Below are positions 35,472 through 43,545 of a DNA stretch of 64,000 bases, piece after piece. This stretch comes from Bacteroidales bacterium M3 (GTDB lineage: Bacteria > Bacteroidota > Bacteroidia > Bacteroidales > Muribaculaceae). A program made the position numbers and the translations under genes. The DNA lies in NCBI GenBank assembly GCA_001689445.1, contig LUJN01000003.1, positions 65,983 through 129,982 of the forward strand, written 5' to 3'. The notes below the pieces were generated by a model. The model worked only from the letters and a program-made list of their open reading frames with translations, ran no database searches and had not been told where the DNA came from. Positions within the stretch are counted from its first letter, which is position 1, and every line of letters starts with the position of its first letter.

Positions 35472-36629
35472 ATGAAGATATTTGGTGTTTTTTTGACGAT
35501 ATTGGGCGCGGTGGCGTGCTGGTCGTGCAGCGACGGGGATGAGCCGTCGGTGGCGGCAGGGACACGGCGCACTGTGCTGGTGTATATGTCGGCGGCCAAC
35601 AGCCTCGGGACGGGGGAGTTTGACCGCAACGACCTTGCCGAGATGCAGCAGGGGGTGGAGAGTTCGCTGCCGGCGGACTGCCGGTGGATTGTGTATCACC
35701 ATGCCTACGGAGCTGACCCTGTGCTTGTGGAGCTGACGCCCCACGGCAATGACACGATAATCGCCTATTCCCCCGAGATATATTCGACCGACGGGCTGCG
35801 GCTACGGTCGGTCGCAAGAGACGTGATGAGGCTTGCCCCAGCCGACGGGTACGGCCTGGTAATGTGGAGCCACAGCACCGGATGGGAAGCACCCTACCGC
35901 CCCGCCCCGTCGTGGGACAAGGGGCCGCGCTCATGGGGCGACGACCGTGGCACGCAGATGGATATCCCCGCGCTCGCGGACGCGCTCACGGAGCTGAAGC
36001 CGGAGTTTATCTACTTTGACTGTTGCTATATGGCGTCGGTGGAGGTGGCCTATGAGCTGCGGGATGTCACGGCGCATATCGTGGCATCGCCTACGGAGGT
36101 TCCGGCTGACGGAATGCCTTATGAGCTGAATGTCGGGGCACTGTGTGAGCCTGTAGCCAATCTTGAAGGGGCGGCAATGAACACTTATCAATATTATGCC
36201 AGGCAGGCGTCGCCATCGGCGCGGTCGTGCGCGATGACGGTCATCGACACGGCACCGCTGACGCGGCTCGCGACAGTGACGCGGGCGATATATGCCCGAT
36301 ATGGCACTGAAGCCGAGGGGTACACCCGCCAACGGCTCGACCGCGACCGCGAACAGCGGTTCTGGGACTTTGCCGACCATGTGAGGGCACTTTGCGCCGA
36401 CGACGAGGAGTTGACGGAAGAATTTGAGGAGGCATTTGCGGCCGCCGTACCCCTCCACAGGCACACGCCCCGGATGTGGAACATGTGGGGCCTCGACCGC
36501 TCCACGGGGCTGTCGGGATACATCTACCCCAATGAAGGCGGCGATCCCACCTACCGGGGATATAACGGCCTGCAATGGTGGCGCGATGTCGTGGCCCCCG
36601 TCGTGACCGGAGCGGCAAACGCCGACTGA
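35472..36629 (+). CDS. Clostripain-like (C11) cysteine peptidase lipoprotein
   Basis: I start at ATG 35472 (385 residues). The signal peptide has a lipobox ending at Cys19 (ACWSC), so it is probably surface or periplasmic. The caspase-fold core has VLVYMSAANSL, the catalytic His134 in VMWSHSTGWE and the catalytic Cys185 in YFDCCYMASVEVAYEL, as in clostripain-family C11 enzymes, which cleave after Arg or Lys. Unlike secreted clostripain it has a single compact domain. A MITE begins 6 bp after the stop. Bacteroidetes C11 lipoproteins occur near envelope genes, but no functional partner is obvious here. Confidence 0.9.
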   Translation: MKIFGVFLTILGAVACWSCSDGDEPSVAAGTRRTVLVYMSAANSLGTGEFDRNDLAEMQQGVESSLPADCRWIVYHHAYGADPVLVELTPHGNDTIIAYSPEIYSTDGLRLRSVARDVMRLAPADGYGLVMWSHSTGWEAPYRPAPSWDKGPRSWGDDRGTQMDIPALADALTELKPEFIYFDCCYMASVEVAYELRDVTAHIVASPTEVPADGMPYELNVGALCEPVANLEGAAMNTYQYYARQASPSARSCAMTVIDTAPLTRLATVTRAIYARYGTEAEGYTRQRLDRDREQRFWDFADHVRALCADDEELTEEFEEAFAAAVPLHRHTPRMWNMWGLDRSTGLSGYIYPNEGGDPTYRGYNGLQWWRDVVAPVVTGAANAD

Positions 36630-36635
36630 CAGATA

Positions 36636-36829
36636 AGTGTCTATTCAAAATTAAACGATATATTAACTTATGTGGCCTGAAACAAAATCTTTTATAATCT
36701 CTGCGGCTTTATTTTGGTGAAAATCAATTCTTTCATCGGTCGTTTATAATTATAAACTTCCTCTTCAAGAATCAATTTTCCCTCAAAATAAATCTCGCAT
36801 ATAGTATAAATTAATTTTGAATAGCCACT
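36636..36829. mobile_element. MITE copy 1 (194 bp, 19-bp inverted ends, TA duplication)
   Basis: The left end AGTGTCTATTCAAAATTAA and the right end TTAATTTTGAATAGCCACT are inverted repeats with one mismatch. TA dinucleotides flank both sides (36634-36635 and 36830-36831). There is no coding capacity. The interior matches copy 2 at 51182-51377 almost throughout. TA duplications suggest mobilisation by an IS630/Tc1-mariner-type transposase encoded elsewhere. Confidence 0.88.
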
Positions 36830-36883
36830 TAAAACCAAAACACGACAACATACGTTGACAAAAAAACAGACACCCTCTTATAT

Positions 36884-38044
36884 ATGATATTGCAGCTATT
36901 ACAATTTGCCCTGACCTCCGCGCCGACAGTCGACACCGACTCTATAGCGGCGGCACGCGAGGCCAAGCTAAAGGCATTGGAGTCGATGCCGCTCGAAGAC
37001 CTGTTTAACTCGGCCGTGAACGGGATGGTGAAATTTGCCATCAACCTGGCTATAGCCATCGTGGTGTTCTACGCGGGCAAGTTCATCATCAAGAAACTCT
37101 ACCACTTCACGCTCGGCGTGTTTGTCAGGCGCAAGGTCGACCGGTCGCTGACGACGTTTATCCTCAGCATGATACGCATTGTGCTGTTCTTTATCCTCAT
37201 CGTCACGGTGATAGGCATCCTCGGCATCGAGACCAGCTCGTTCCTCGCCATATTTGCCTCGGCCGGCGTCGCCATCGGTATGGCGTTGAGCGGCACGTTG
37301 CAAAACTTTGCCGGCGGCGTGCTGATACTGCTCCTGAAGCCCTACAAGATAGGCGACTACATCGAGGCGCAGGGGTATGCCGGGACGGTGAAGGAGATAC
37401 AGATATTCCACACCATCATTACCACCCCCGACAACCAGTCGATAATCATCCCCAACGGCGGACTGTCGACCGGGAGCATCAACAATTACTCCCGCGAGGA
37501 CTACCGCCGCGTCGACTGGACCGTGTCGATAGCCTACGGCAACAGCTTTGACACAGCCCGCAAGGCTTTGCTCGACATACTGCTGTCGGACCCCCGCGTA
37601 GTGAAGCAGTATATCGAGGATGACCGCTCGGACTATGCCCGTGCCGAGGCCGAGGAGAAAAAAGAAGAGGCCGAGGAGGACGTGATAGAGACGGCTTTGA
37701 GCAAGAAGCCGTGGTGGAAGCGCATCTTCCACCACCCCACCAACGTCAAGGAGGCCATATCCAAGTGGGAGGATGCGCGGCAGGCGAGCATCATCGCCCA
37801 CCTTGGGCGCACCGACTGCACGCCCAAGGTCGTGCTCGGGGAGCTTGCCGACAGCAGCGTCAACGTCATAGCCCGCGCATGGACCCGCTCGGAGAACTAC
37901 TGGGGGCTGAAATATGACATCACCGAGCGCATCTACAACGAGCTGCCCAAGGCCGGCATCGACTTCCCGTTCCCGCAGATGGACGTGCACCTGAGCCATA
38001 TCCCGACGAGCGGCTCCGATACGGGAGACAGAACCCAAAGCTGA
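36884..38044 (+). CDS. MscS-family mechanosensitive ion channel
   Basis: The 386-residue product has three predicted transmembrane helices. These are about residues 46-70, 87-112 with FILIVTVIGILGI, and a pore-lining helix with FASAGVAIGMALSGTLQNFA, the Gly/Ala-rich TM3 of MscS. The beta domain (YKIGDYIEAQGYAGTVKEIQ, IIIPNGGLSTGSINNYS) follows. The C-terminal cytoplasmic part contains an unusual charged insertion around residues 244-300 (AEEKKEEAEEDV and beyond). MscS channels release solutes on hypo-osmotic shock in the inner membrane. A MITE lies between it and the upstream gene; no good promoter was seen. Confidence 0.95.
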   Translation: MILQLLQFALTSAPTVDTDSIAAAREAKLKALESMPLEDLFNSAVNGMVKFAINLAIAIVVFYAGKFIIKKLYHFTLGVFVRRKVDRSLTTFILSMIRIVLFFILIVTVIGILGIETSSFLAIFASAGVAIGMALSGTLQNFAGGVLILLLKPYKIGDYIEAQGYAGTVKEIQIFHTIITTPDNQSIIIPNGGLSTGSINNYSREDYRRVDWTVSIAYGNSFDTARKALLDILLSDPRVVKQYIEDDRSDYARAEAEEKKEEAEEDVIETALSKKPWWKRIFHHPTNVKEAISKWEDARQASIIAHLGRTDCTPKVVLGELADSSVNVIARAWTRSENYWGLKYDITERIYNELPKAGIDFPFPQMDVHLSHIPTSGSDTGDRTQS

Positions 38045-38095
38045 CTTTTTATATAAATATCCTTAACGCGAGGCGAGGTATTGAAAAAGAATGGT

Positions 38096-38103
38096 TATAT
38101 TTG
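38096..38103 (+). promoter_or_regulatory. Candidate -7 element of recJ with long leader
   Basis: TATATTTG lies about 230 bp upstream of the recJ ATG. The -33 region is weak. A leader of about 225 nt would contain a GGCACG/CGTGCC hairpin at 38129-38150. No other gene is seen in 38045-38335. Confidence 0.45.
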
Positions 38104-38335
38104 TGTGACTTATATTCCGAGGCCACAGGGCACGTCGTGTGCGTGCCGGGGCAGATACTTGTCATAGCATGAAAAGCGCCTGAAAACAGCAGCCTCCCCA
38201 TATATATGTCAGGGCTTATCCATTTCTCCTCGACTATACATGGAAGCCGTCGCCATCTCTCTCCACCACCCGCTCCGAGGACACATCAGCGACCGCCGGG
38301 GCTGCGAGACCAGATTAAAATAAAAAACAACATAA

Positions 38336-40063
38336 ATGATAAGTAAATGGAATTACTTACCCCTTACTACAGAAGAGCAAAAATTAGAGACGCAGTTGGC
38401 CAAGGCGTTTGCCTCCTGCCCTCCGATTAGCGAGCTGCTGGTACAGCGCGGCATAACCTCCATAGAGGAGGCGGAAAAATTTTTCCACCCCTCGCTGAAG
38501 GATATGCACGACCCGTTCCTCATGCCCGACATGGACAAAGCTGTAAACAGGCTTAACAAAGCTATGGGGTCAAAGGAGAAGATAATGGTCTACGGAGACT
38601 ATGACGTGGACGGCACCACGGCGGTGGCGCTCGTGTACAAGTACCTCCAGAACTACTACTCCAACATCGAATACTACATCCCGACACGCTACGATGAGGG
38701 CTACGGGATCTCAAAGCGCAGCATCGACTACGCCGCCTCGATAGGGGTGAAGCTCATCATCATACTCGACTGCGGCATCAAGGCTATCGAGGAGATACGC
38801 TATGCCAAGTCGCTCGGCATCGACTTCATCATCTGCGACCACCATGTGCCCGACGATGAGCTGCCCGAGGCCGTTGCGATACTCAACCCGAAGCTCGAGG
38901 GGAGCGCCTACCCGTGCAGCCACCTGTCGGGTTGCGGGGTTGGATACAAATTCATGCAGGCATTCGCCATATCCAACGGCATCACCGGCAACGAGCTGGA
39001 GTCGCTGCTCGACCTTGTGGCGGTCAGCATCGCCGCCGACATCGTGCCGATGGTCGACGAGAACCGCATCATGGCCTACCTCGGACTGAAACGGCTCAAC
39101 TCCAACCCCAACATGGGGCTGCGCGCCATCATCAAGATATGCGGGCTTAGCAACCGGGAAATCACCATCTCGGACGTCATCTTCAAGATTGGGCCGCGCA
39201 TCAACGCCTCGGGGCGTATGCAGAGCGGCCGCGAGGCGGTGGAACTGCTGGTGTCGCGCGACTTCTTCGACGCCCTCGCCAAGGCACGCGACATCGACCA
39301 GTACAACCAGGACCGCAAGGAACTCGACAAACGCATCACCGAGGAGGCCAACGCCATCCTCGACGCACGCGGGGAGATGGACTCGGACAAGAAGTCGATA
39401 GTCATCTACAACAAGGACTGGCACAAGGGGATAATAGGCATCGTGGCCTCGCGCCTCACCGAACTGTACTACAAGCCGTCGGTGGTGCTCACCCTTTCCA
39501 ACGGGCTTGCCACCGGGTCGTCGCGATCGGTGCAGGGGTTTGACATCTACAAGGCTGTCGACTCGGCACGCGACCTGTTGGAGAACTTCGGCGGCCACAC
39601 GTATGCCGTCGGCCTGTCGCTCAAGGAGGAGAATATCCCGGAGTTCACACGCCGATTTGAGGAGTATGTCGCCGCCAACATCCTGCCGTCGCAACTCACG
39701 CCGCTGCTCGATATCGACGCGCTGCTGACATTCGCCGAAATCACGCCCGAGTTTATCTCGACTCTGCGGCGGTTCAACCCGTTCGGTCCGGGCAACACCA
39801 AGCCCGTGTTCTGCACACGCAGCGTCTACGACTTCGGCACGAGCAAGCTCGTGGGGCGCAATCTCGAGCATATCAAGCTGGAGCTTGTCGACAACACGTC
39901 GGGACGCGTGCTCAACGGCATAGCGTTCAACGCCGCCCAATATTTCCCCCACATCCACGATCGCAAGCCGTTTGACATCTGCTATACGATAGAGGACAAC
40001 AAGCACCAGAGTTCCCCTACGGCGATACAGCTGCAAGTGAAGGAAATCCACCTGCCGCGATAG
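38336..40063 (+). CDS. recJ: Single-stranded-DNA-specific 5'-3' exonuclease RecJ
   Basis: The 575-residue product has the DHH-family motifs. These are VYGDYDVDGTTA (residues 85-96), ILDCGIKA, CDHHV (Asp168-His169-His170) and GPRINASGRM, followed by DHHA1 (GGHTYAVGLSL) and the OB-like C-terminal domain. It degrades single-stranded DNA from 5' ends in RecFOR recombination, mismatch repair and base excision repair. recQ begins 39 bp downstream; RecQ helicase supplies single strands to RecJ, so this pairing makes functional sense. Confidence 0.97.
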   Translation: MISKWNYLPLTTEEQKLETQLAKAFASCPPISELLVQRGITSIEEAEKFFHPSLKDMHDPFLMPDMDKAVNRLNKAMGSKEKIMVYGDYDVDGTTAVALVYKYLQNYYSNIEYYIPTRYDEGYGISKRSIDYAASIGVKLIIILDCGIKAIEEIRYAKSLGIDFIICDHHVPDDELPEAVAILNPKLEGSAYPCSHLSGCGVGYKFMQAFAISNGITGNELESLLDLVAVSIAADIVPMVDENRIMAYLGLKRLNSNPNMGLRAIIKICGLSNREITISDVIFKIGPRINASGRMQSGREAVELLVSRDFFDALAKARDIDQYNQDRKELDKRITEEANAILDARGEMDSDKKSIVIYNKDWHKGIIGIVASRLTELYYKPSVVLTLSNGLATGSSRSVQGFDIYKAVDSARDLLENFGGHTYAVGLSLKEENIPEFTRRFEEYVAANILPSQLTPLLDIDALLTFAEITPEFISTLRRFNPFGPGNTKPVFCTRSVYDFGTSKLVGRNLEHIKLELVDNTSGRVLNGIAFNAAQYFPHIHDRKPFDICYTIEDNKHQSSPTAIQLQVKEIHLPR

Positions 40064-40102
40064 GCCGCTACATGCTGCCGCAACGATAAAATCCCCTGCG
40101 AG

Positions 40103-42004
40103 ATGGAGGTCGATATACATGCCATACTGTCGGAATACTGGGGCTATAGCTCGTTCCGGCCCATGCAGGAGGAGATTATCCGCTCGGTGCTCGACGGGCG
40201 CGACACGCTCGGGCTGCTGCCCACCGGCGGCGGCAAGAGCATCACGTTCCAGGTGCCGGCCATCGCGCTCGACGGCGTGACGATTGTGGTCACGCCGCTA
40301 ATCTCGCTGATGAAAGACCAGGTAGACAACCTGCGGGAGCGCGGCATAAAGGCGGTGTACCTCCATGCGGGGCTGACCCGCGCCGAGCACCGCCTCGCAC
40401 TCGACCGATGCCGATACGGGCACGTCAAGCTGCTGTATGTGTCACCCGAGAAACTACAGTCGCCGCGTTTTCTCGACGAGCTGCGCGACGTGACCGTGAG
40501 CCTCATCGTTGTCGACGAGGCCCACTGCATCTCCCAGTGGGGGTATGACTTCCGGCCGTCCTACCTGAAAATAAACGACCTGCGCAAACGCGTGCCCGAT
40601 GTCCCCGTGCTCGCCCTCACCGCCTCGGCGACACCCGAGGTGGTGGACGACATCATGGCGCGGCTCGGATTTCGCGAGCACAACCTGTATGCACGCAGCT
40701 TTGCCCGCGACAACCTTAGCTATATCGTGCGCAATGGCGACGACAAGGAGCGGCAACTGCTGCGCGTGCTCAACGGCACGGCGGGGACGGCCATCGTCTA
40801 CGTGCGCTCGCGGCGTCGAACACGCGAGACAGCCGAATGGCTTGTGCGCGAGGGGGTGAGCGCGGAGTTCTACCACGCAGGGCTAAGCCCCGAGGAGAAA
40901 GAGGAGCGGCAAAACCGCTGGAAAAGCGGGGAGACCCGCGTCATTGTCGCCACCAACGCCTTCGGCATGGGCATCGACAAGCCCGACGTCAGGGCGGTGG
41001 TGCATCTCGACACCCCTTCATCGCTTGAAGAGTACTATCAGGAGGCGGGACGTGCGGGGCGCGACGGGCTGCCGGCCTATGCCGTGCTGCTGGCATCGCG
41101 GGTCGACAAAGGGAGGCTCACGCGCCTCATCTCCGAGCGGTTTCCCGACAAGGAGTATTGCCGACGTGTCTACGAGCTTGCCGGCAACTTTGCCGGGGTG
41201 GCGGTCGGAGCGGGCTTTAATCAGGTGTATGAGTTCAACTTCGCGCTGTTCTGCAAGCGGTTTGACCTGCGTCCCGTGCAGGCCGACAGTGCTTTGCGTC
41301 TGCTGACCGCCGCCGGATATGTGGAATTTATCGAGGAACTCTCCACGCAGTCGCGCGTCATGATGTTGCTCACCAAGCAGGAACTTTACGGCGTGAAGCT
41401 TGACGGGGACACCGACAGGGTGTTCCAGCTCATACTGCGCACCTACACAGGGCTGTTTGCCGACTACGTGTACATCAACGAGGGGGTCATAGCCCGGCAC
41501 ACCGAGCTGTCGGAGCAGGCGGTCTATGAGGCGTTGCTCGCCCTCAACCGTATGCACGTGCTGCATTACGTGCCGCGCAAGTCGACGCCCTACCTCTATT
41601 ACCCCACCTCGCGCGAGCTTCCGCGCTACATCACATTCCCGCGTGCCGTGTACGAGGATATGCGGCAGCGGCTCGAACAGCGCGTAGAGGCCATGAAACG
41701 ATTTGCCTTTGACAGCGGGGAGTGCCGCGTCAACACGATGCTCCGCTACTTTGGCGAGACCCCGGCAGAGCCGTGCGGCAAATGCGACGTATGCCGCTCA
41801 CGCCGGCAACTCGCCCCGCGCCCGTCGGCGAGCGCCCCCACCCTACGCGACAGCATCATCTACATGCTCTCACAACAACCCCGCACCCTGCACTATCTCA
41901 CCTCCAACGCCGCAGCCCCCGAAGGAGAGGTCATCGAGACCATGCGCCACCTCCTTGATGACGGCACCGCCGCCACCGACGGTATCGCTTTCAGGCTGGG
42001 ATAG
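40103..42004 (+). CDS. recQ: ATP-dependent DNA helicase RecQ
   Basis: The 633-residue product has Walker A LLPTGGGKSITFQ (residues 38-50), the DEAH box VVDEAHCISQWGYDFRP (136-152) and motif VI (YYQEAGRAGRDGLP). The RQC zinc-binding cluster is CRVNTMLRYFGE...CGKCDVC. The C-terminus is short and I see no clear HRDC domain. RecQ unwinds DNA with 3'-5' polarity and works with RecJ, encoded just upstream. A 9-bp repeat tract begins at its stop codon. Confidence 0.96.
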   Translation: MEVDIHAILSEYWGYSSFRPMQEEIIRSVLDGRDTLGLLPTGGGKSITFQVPAIALDGVTIVVTPLISLMKDQVDNLRERGIKAVYLHAGLTRAEHRLALDRCRYGHVKLLYVSPEKLQSPRFLDELRDVTVSLIVVDEAHCISQWGYDFRPSYLKINDLRKRVPDVPVLALTASATPEVVDDIMARLGFREHNLYARSFARDNLSYIVRNGDDKERQLLRVLNGTAGTAIVYVRSRRRTRETAEWLVREGVSAEFYHAGLSPEEKEERQNRWKSGETRVIVATNAFGMGIDKPDVRAVVHLDTPSSLEEYYQEAGRAGRDGLPAYAVLLASRVDKGRLTRLISERFPDKEYCRRVYELAGNFAGVAVGAGFNQVYEFNFALFCKRFDLRPVQADSALRLLTAAGYVEFIEELSTQSRVMMLLTKQELYGVKLDGDTDRVFQLILRTYTGLFADYVYINEGVIARHTELSEQAVYEALLALNRMHVLHYVPRKSTPYLYYPTSRELPRYITFPRAVYEDMRQRLEQRVEAMKRFAFDSGECRVNTMLRYFGETPAEPCGKCDVCRSRRQLAPRPSASAPTLRDSIIYMLSQQPRTLHYLTSNAAAPEGEVIETMRHLLDDGTAATDGIAFRLG

Positions 42005-42045
42005 ATAGGGCTAATAGGTCAAATAGGGCTAATAGGGCTGATATG
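42004..42045. repeat. 9-bp tandem repeat (AGGGCTAAT type) at the recQ stop
   Basis: Units ATAGGGCTA, ATAGGTCAA, ATAGGGCTA and ATAGGGCTG start at the last base of the recQ stop codon and run into the recQ-acyltransferase gap. The core matches the tracts near 27.5 and 28.3 kb. Confidence 0.75.
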
Positions 42046-42083
42046 ACGGCACTATCATGGCTCCGCACCATTGCGTATGTGGC

Positions 42084-43142
42084 TTATTTATGCAGCATGG
42101 AGAGGGATTGCCAGGCGAGGCGGCGGAGCTGGTCGAGGAGGACGCAGGTGAGGTAGACACCGAGGAGGAAGGCGGTGATGAGGAGGGAGGCCACAAGGGG
42201 GGAATGGGAGTGGTAGATGGTGCGGATGGGGTGGAAGAAGTAAGCGTTCATCACGTGGGGATTGGCGTGGATAAGGTAGACGGAGAACGCGGATGCGCCA
42301 AGCCAATTGACTATGCGGCTTTGGAAGCGCAGACGTGCAAAGGCGACTGACACCGCCATCGAGGCGACCAGGACAAACGGCGAGGCATATGAGGTGAAGA
42401 TGGAGATACAGCGTTCGATGGCCTCGCCATCGTGAGTGAGCATGATCGAGAGGACTATTGCAGCCGCCGTGGCGAGAGTGGCAATGAGTGCCACCATAAA
42501 TGACGTGGAGGGGCTGACACGCATGGGCAGGCGAGTCAAGCGGGCATAACGGCCAAAAAGATAGAGGGTGACAAATGACGCAAGCCCGTATCCGCGCCTG
42601 TAGGCAATCTGCCATACATCCGTGCCTCCGAGCAGACCCTCTACAAGGAGCATGGCGAGCAACAGTAGGAGAAGGCGGCGTGGCGGCACGCTATCGGCAT
42701 AGAGATTGAGAGCGGGCGCGACGAGCATCAACGTGGCATATACCTGCGGGAACCAGTAATCCGAGCCAAACAGCCAGCGGTCACCAAACGCGCTCCAATC
42801 CCACGGCACAAGCCCCGATGCGGAAAGCAGCAGATAGGGAGTCACCGCCCAAAAGAGCACCTGAAACAGGAAATTGCACGCCGACCGCATGGATAGCCGG
42901 ATGCCAAAATAGCCCGAGATGATGACAAACAGGTTGACGCACATCAATCCCACAACCTCAACAAGCACGCGCCATGTCTCAGCCAACGGGCTGTCGGCAA
43001 ACGATGCCGCCGTGGGAACACCCAATGCCCCGAAGTCGGAATGGACCACCAACACAAGAAACATAGCCACACACCGCAGCAACTCCATGTTGGACTGACG
43101 CGGAGGACGTGGCTGCGGCAAGGATGTCGGGGCTTCGGACAT
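42084..43142 (-). CDS. Acyltransferase 3 family integral membrane protein
   Basis: I choose the ATG at 43140-43142 (352 residues). A -7 box (TACTTTTG) 17 bp upstream supports it against the open frame to 43238. The product has about ten transmembrane helices and the family start RQSNMELLRCVAMFLVLVVH with the catalytic-type His (VLVVHSDFG). Such OafA/NodX-like enzymes transfer acetyl or other acyl groups to sugars of O-antigen, capsule or peptidoglycan at the inner membrane. The acceptor cannot be deduced. It is convergent with recQ. Confidence 0.9.
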   Translation of the reverse strand: MSEAPTSLPQPRPPRQSNMELLRCVAMFLVLVVHSDFGALGVPTAASFADSPLAETWRVLVEVVGLMCVNLFVIISGYFGIRLSMRSACNFLFQVLFWAVTPYLLLSASGLVPWDWSAFGDRWLFGSDYWFPQVYATLMLVAPALNLYADSVPPRRLLLLLLAMLLVEGLLGGTDVWQIAYRRGYGLASFVTLYLFGRYARLTRLPMRVSPSTSFMVALIATLATAAAIVLSIMLTHDGEAIERCISIFTSYASPFVLVASMAVSVAFARLRFQSRIVNWLGASAFSVYLIHANPHVMNAYFFHPIRTIYHSHSPLVASLLITAFLLGVYLTCVLLDQLRRLAWQSLSMLHK

Positions 43143-43159
43143 AGGCGATTGATTGTTGG

Positions 43160-43167
43160 CAAAAGTA
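43160..43167 (-). promoter_or_regulatory. Candidate -7 element of the acyltransferase gene
   Basis: The minus strand reads TACTTTTG, 17 bp upstream of the chosen ATG. The -33 box is not clear. Confidence 0.5.
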
Positions 43168-43545
43168 GCTATTTTTACCAATATCCATGCATATGGAGCA
43201 GTCAAATTGTCATGCGCAGATATGTTGCCAATAGCCATCTATCTGATTAAGATTAAGTTAATTTCGCGGGTATAATAAAAAATTGTGACAGGATAAACAC
43301 ATTTTAATCTCTTTTATACGAAAAAGAGACCAAAAGCCATATCCATTCCCCCACAGGATTGTTTTTAGAGTATAAGCCGATTGCATAGCATAAATATGAA
43401 ACCCGCTTTTTTATATCCCTCGCCCCCGTTATTGGTTAGCGATGATAGGTAACGGGGCTCTCATAAATAAATAGTTGAAACGTGGGGCGCCCCTCATCTC
43501 GAAGGAGATGGGGGGCGCCTTTCGTCTATAGGGTGAAAGCGACGG
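43168..43545. other. 378-bp gene-free region
   Basis: AT-rich sequence between two minus-strand genes. It contains the terminator at 43485-43522 and no supported gene or RNA. Confidence 0.65.
43485..43522 (-). terminator. Terminator of the C10 protease gene
   Basis: GGGGCGCCCCTCATCTC can pair with GGAGATGGGGGGCGCC (a slightly imperfect stem) around a short GAA-type loop. It lies 24 bp 3' of the minus-strand gene ending at 43546. Confidence 0.7.

Noticed and set aside
36636..36829. Intact insertion sequence
   Set aside because: Inverted ends and TA duplication are present but there is no transposase frame in either copy, so MITE is the better term.
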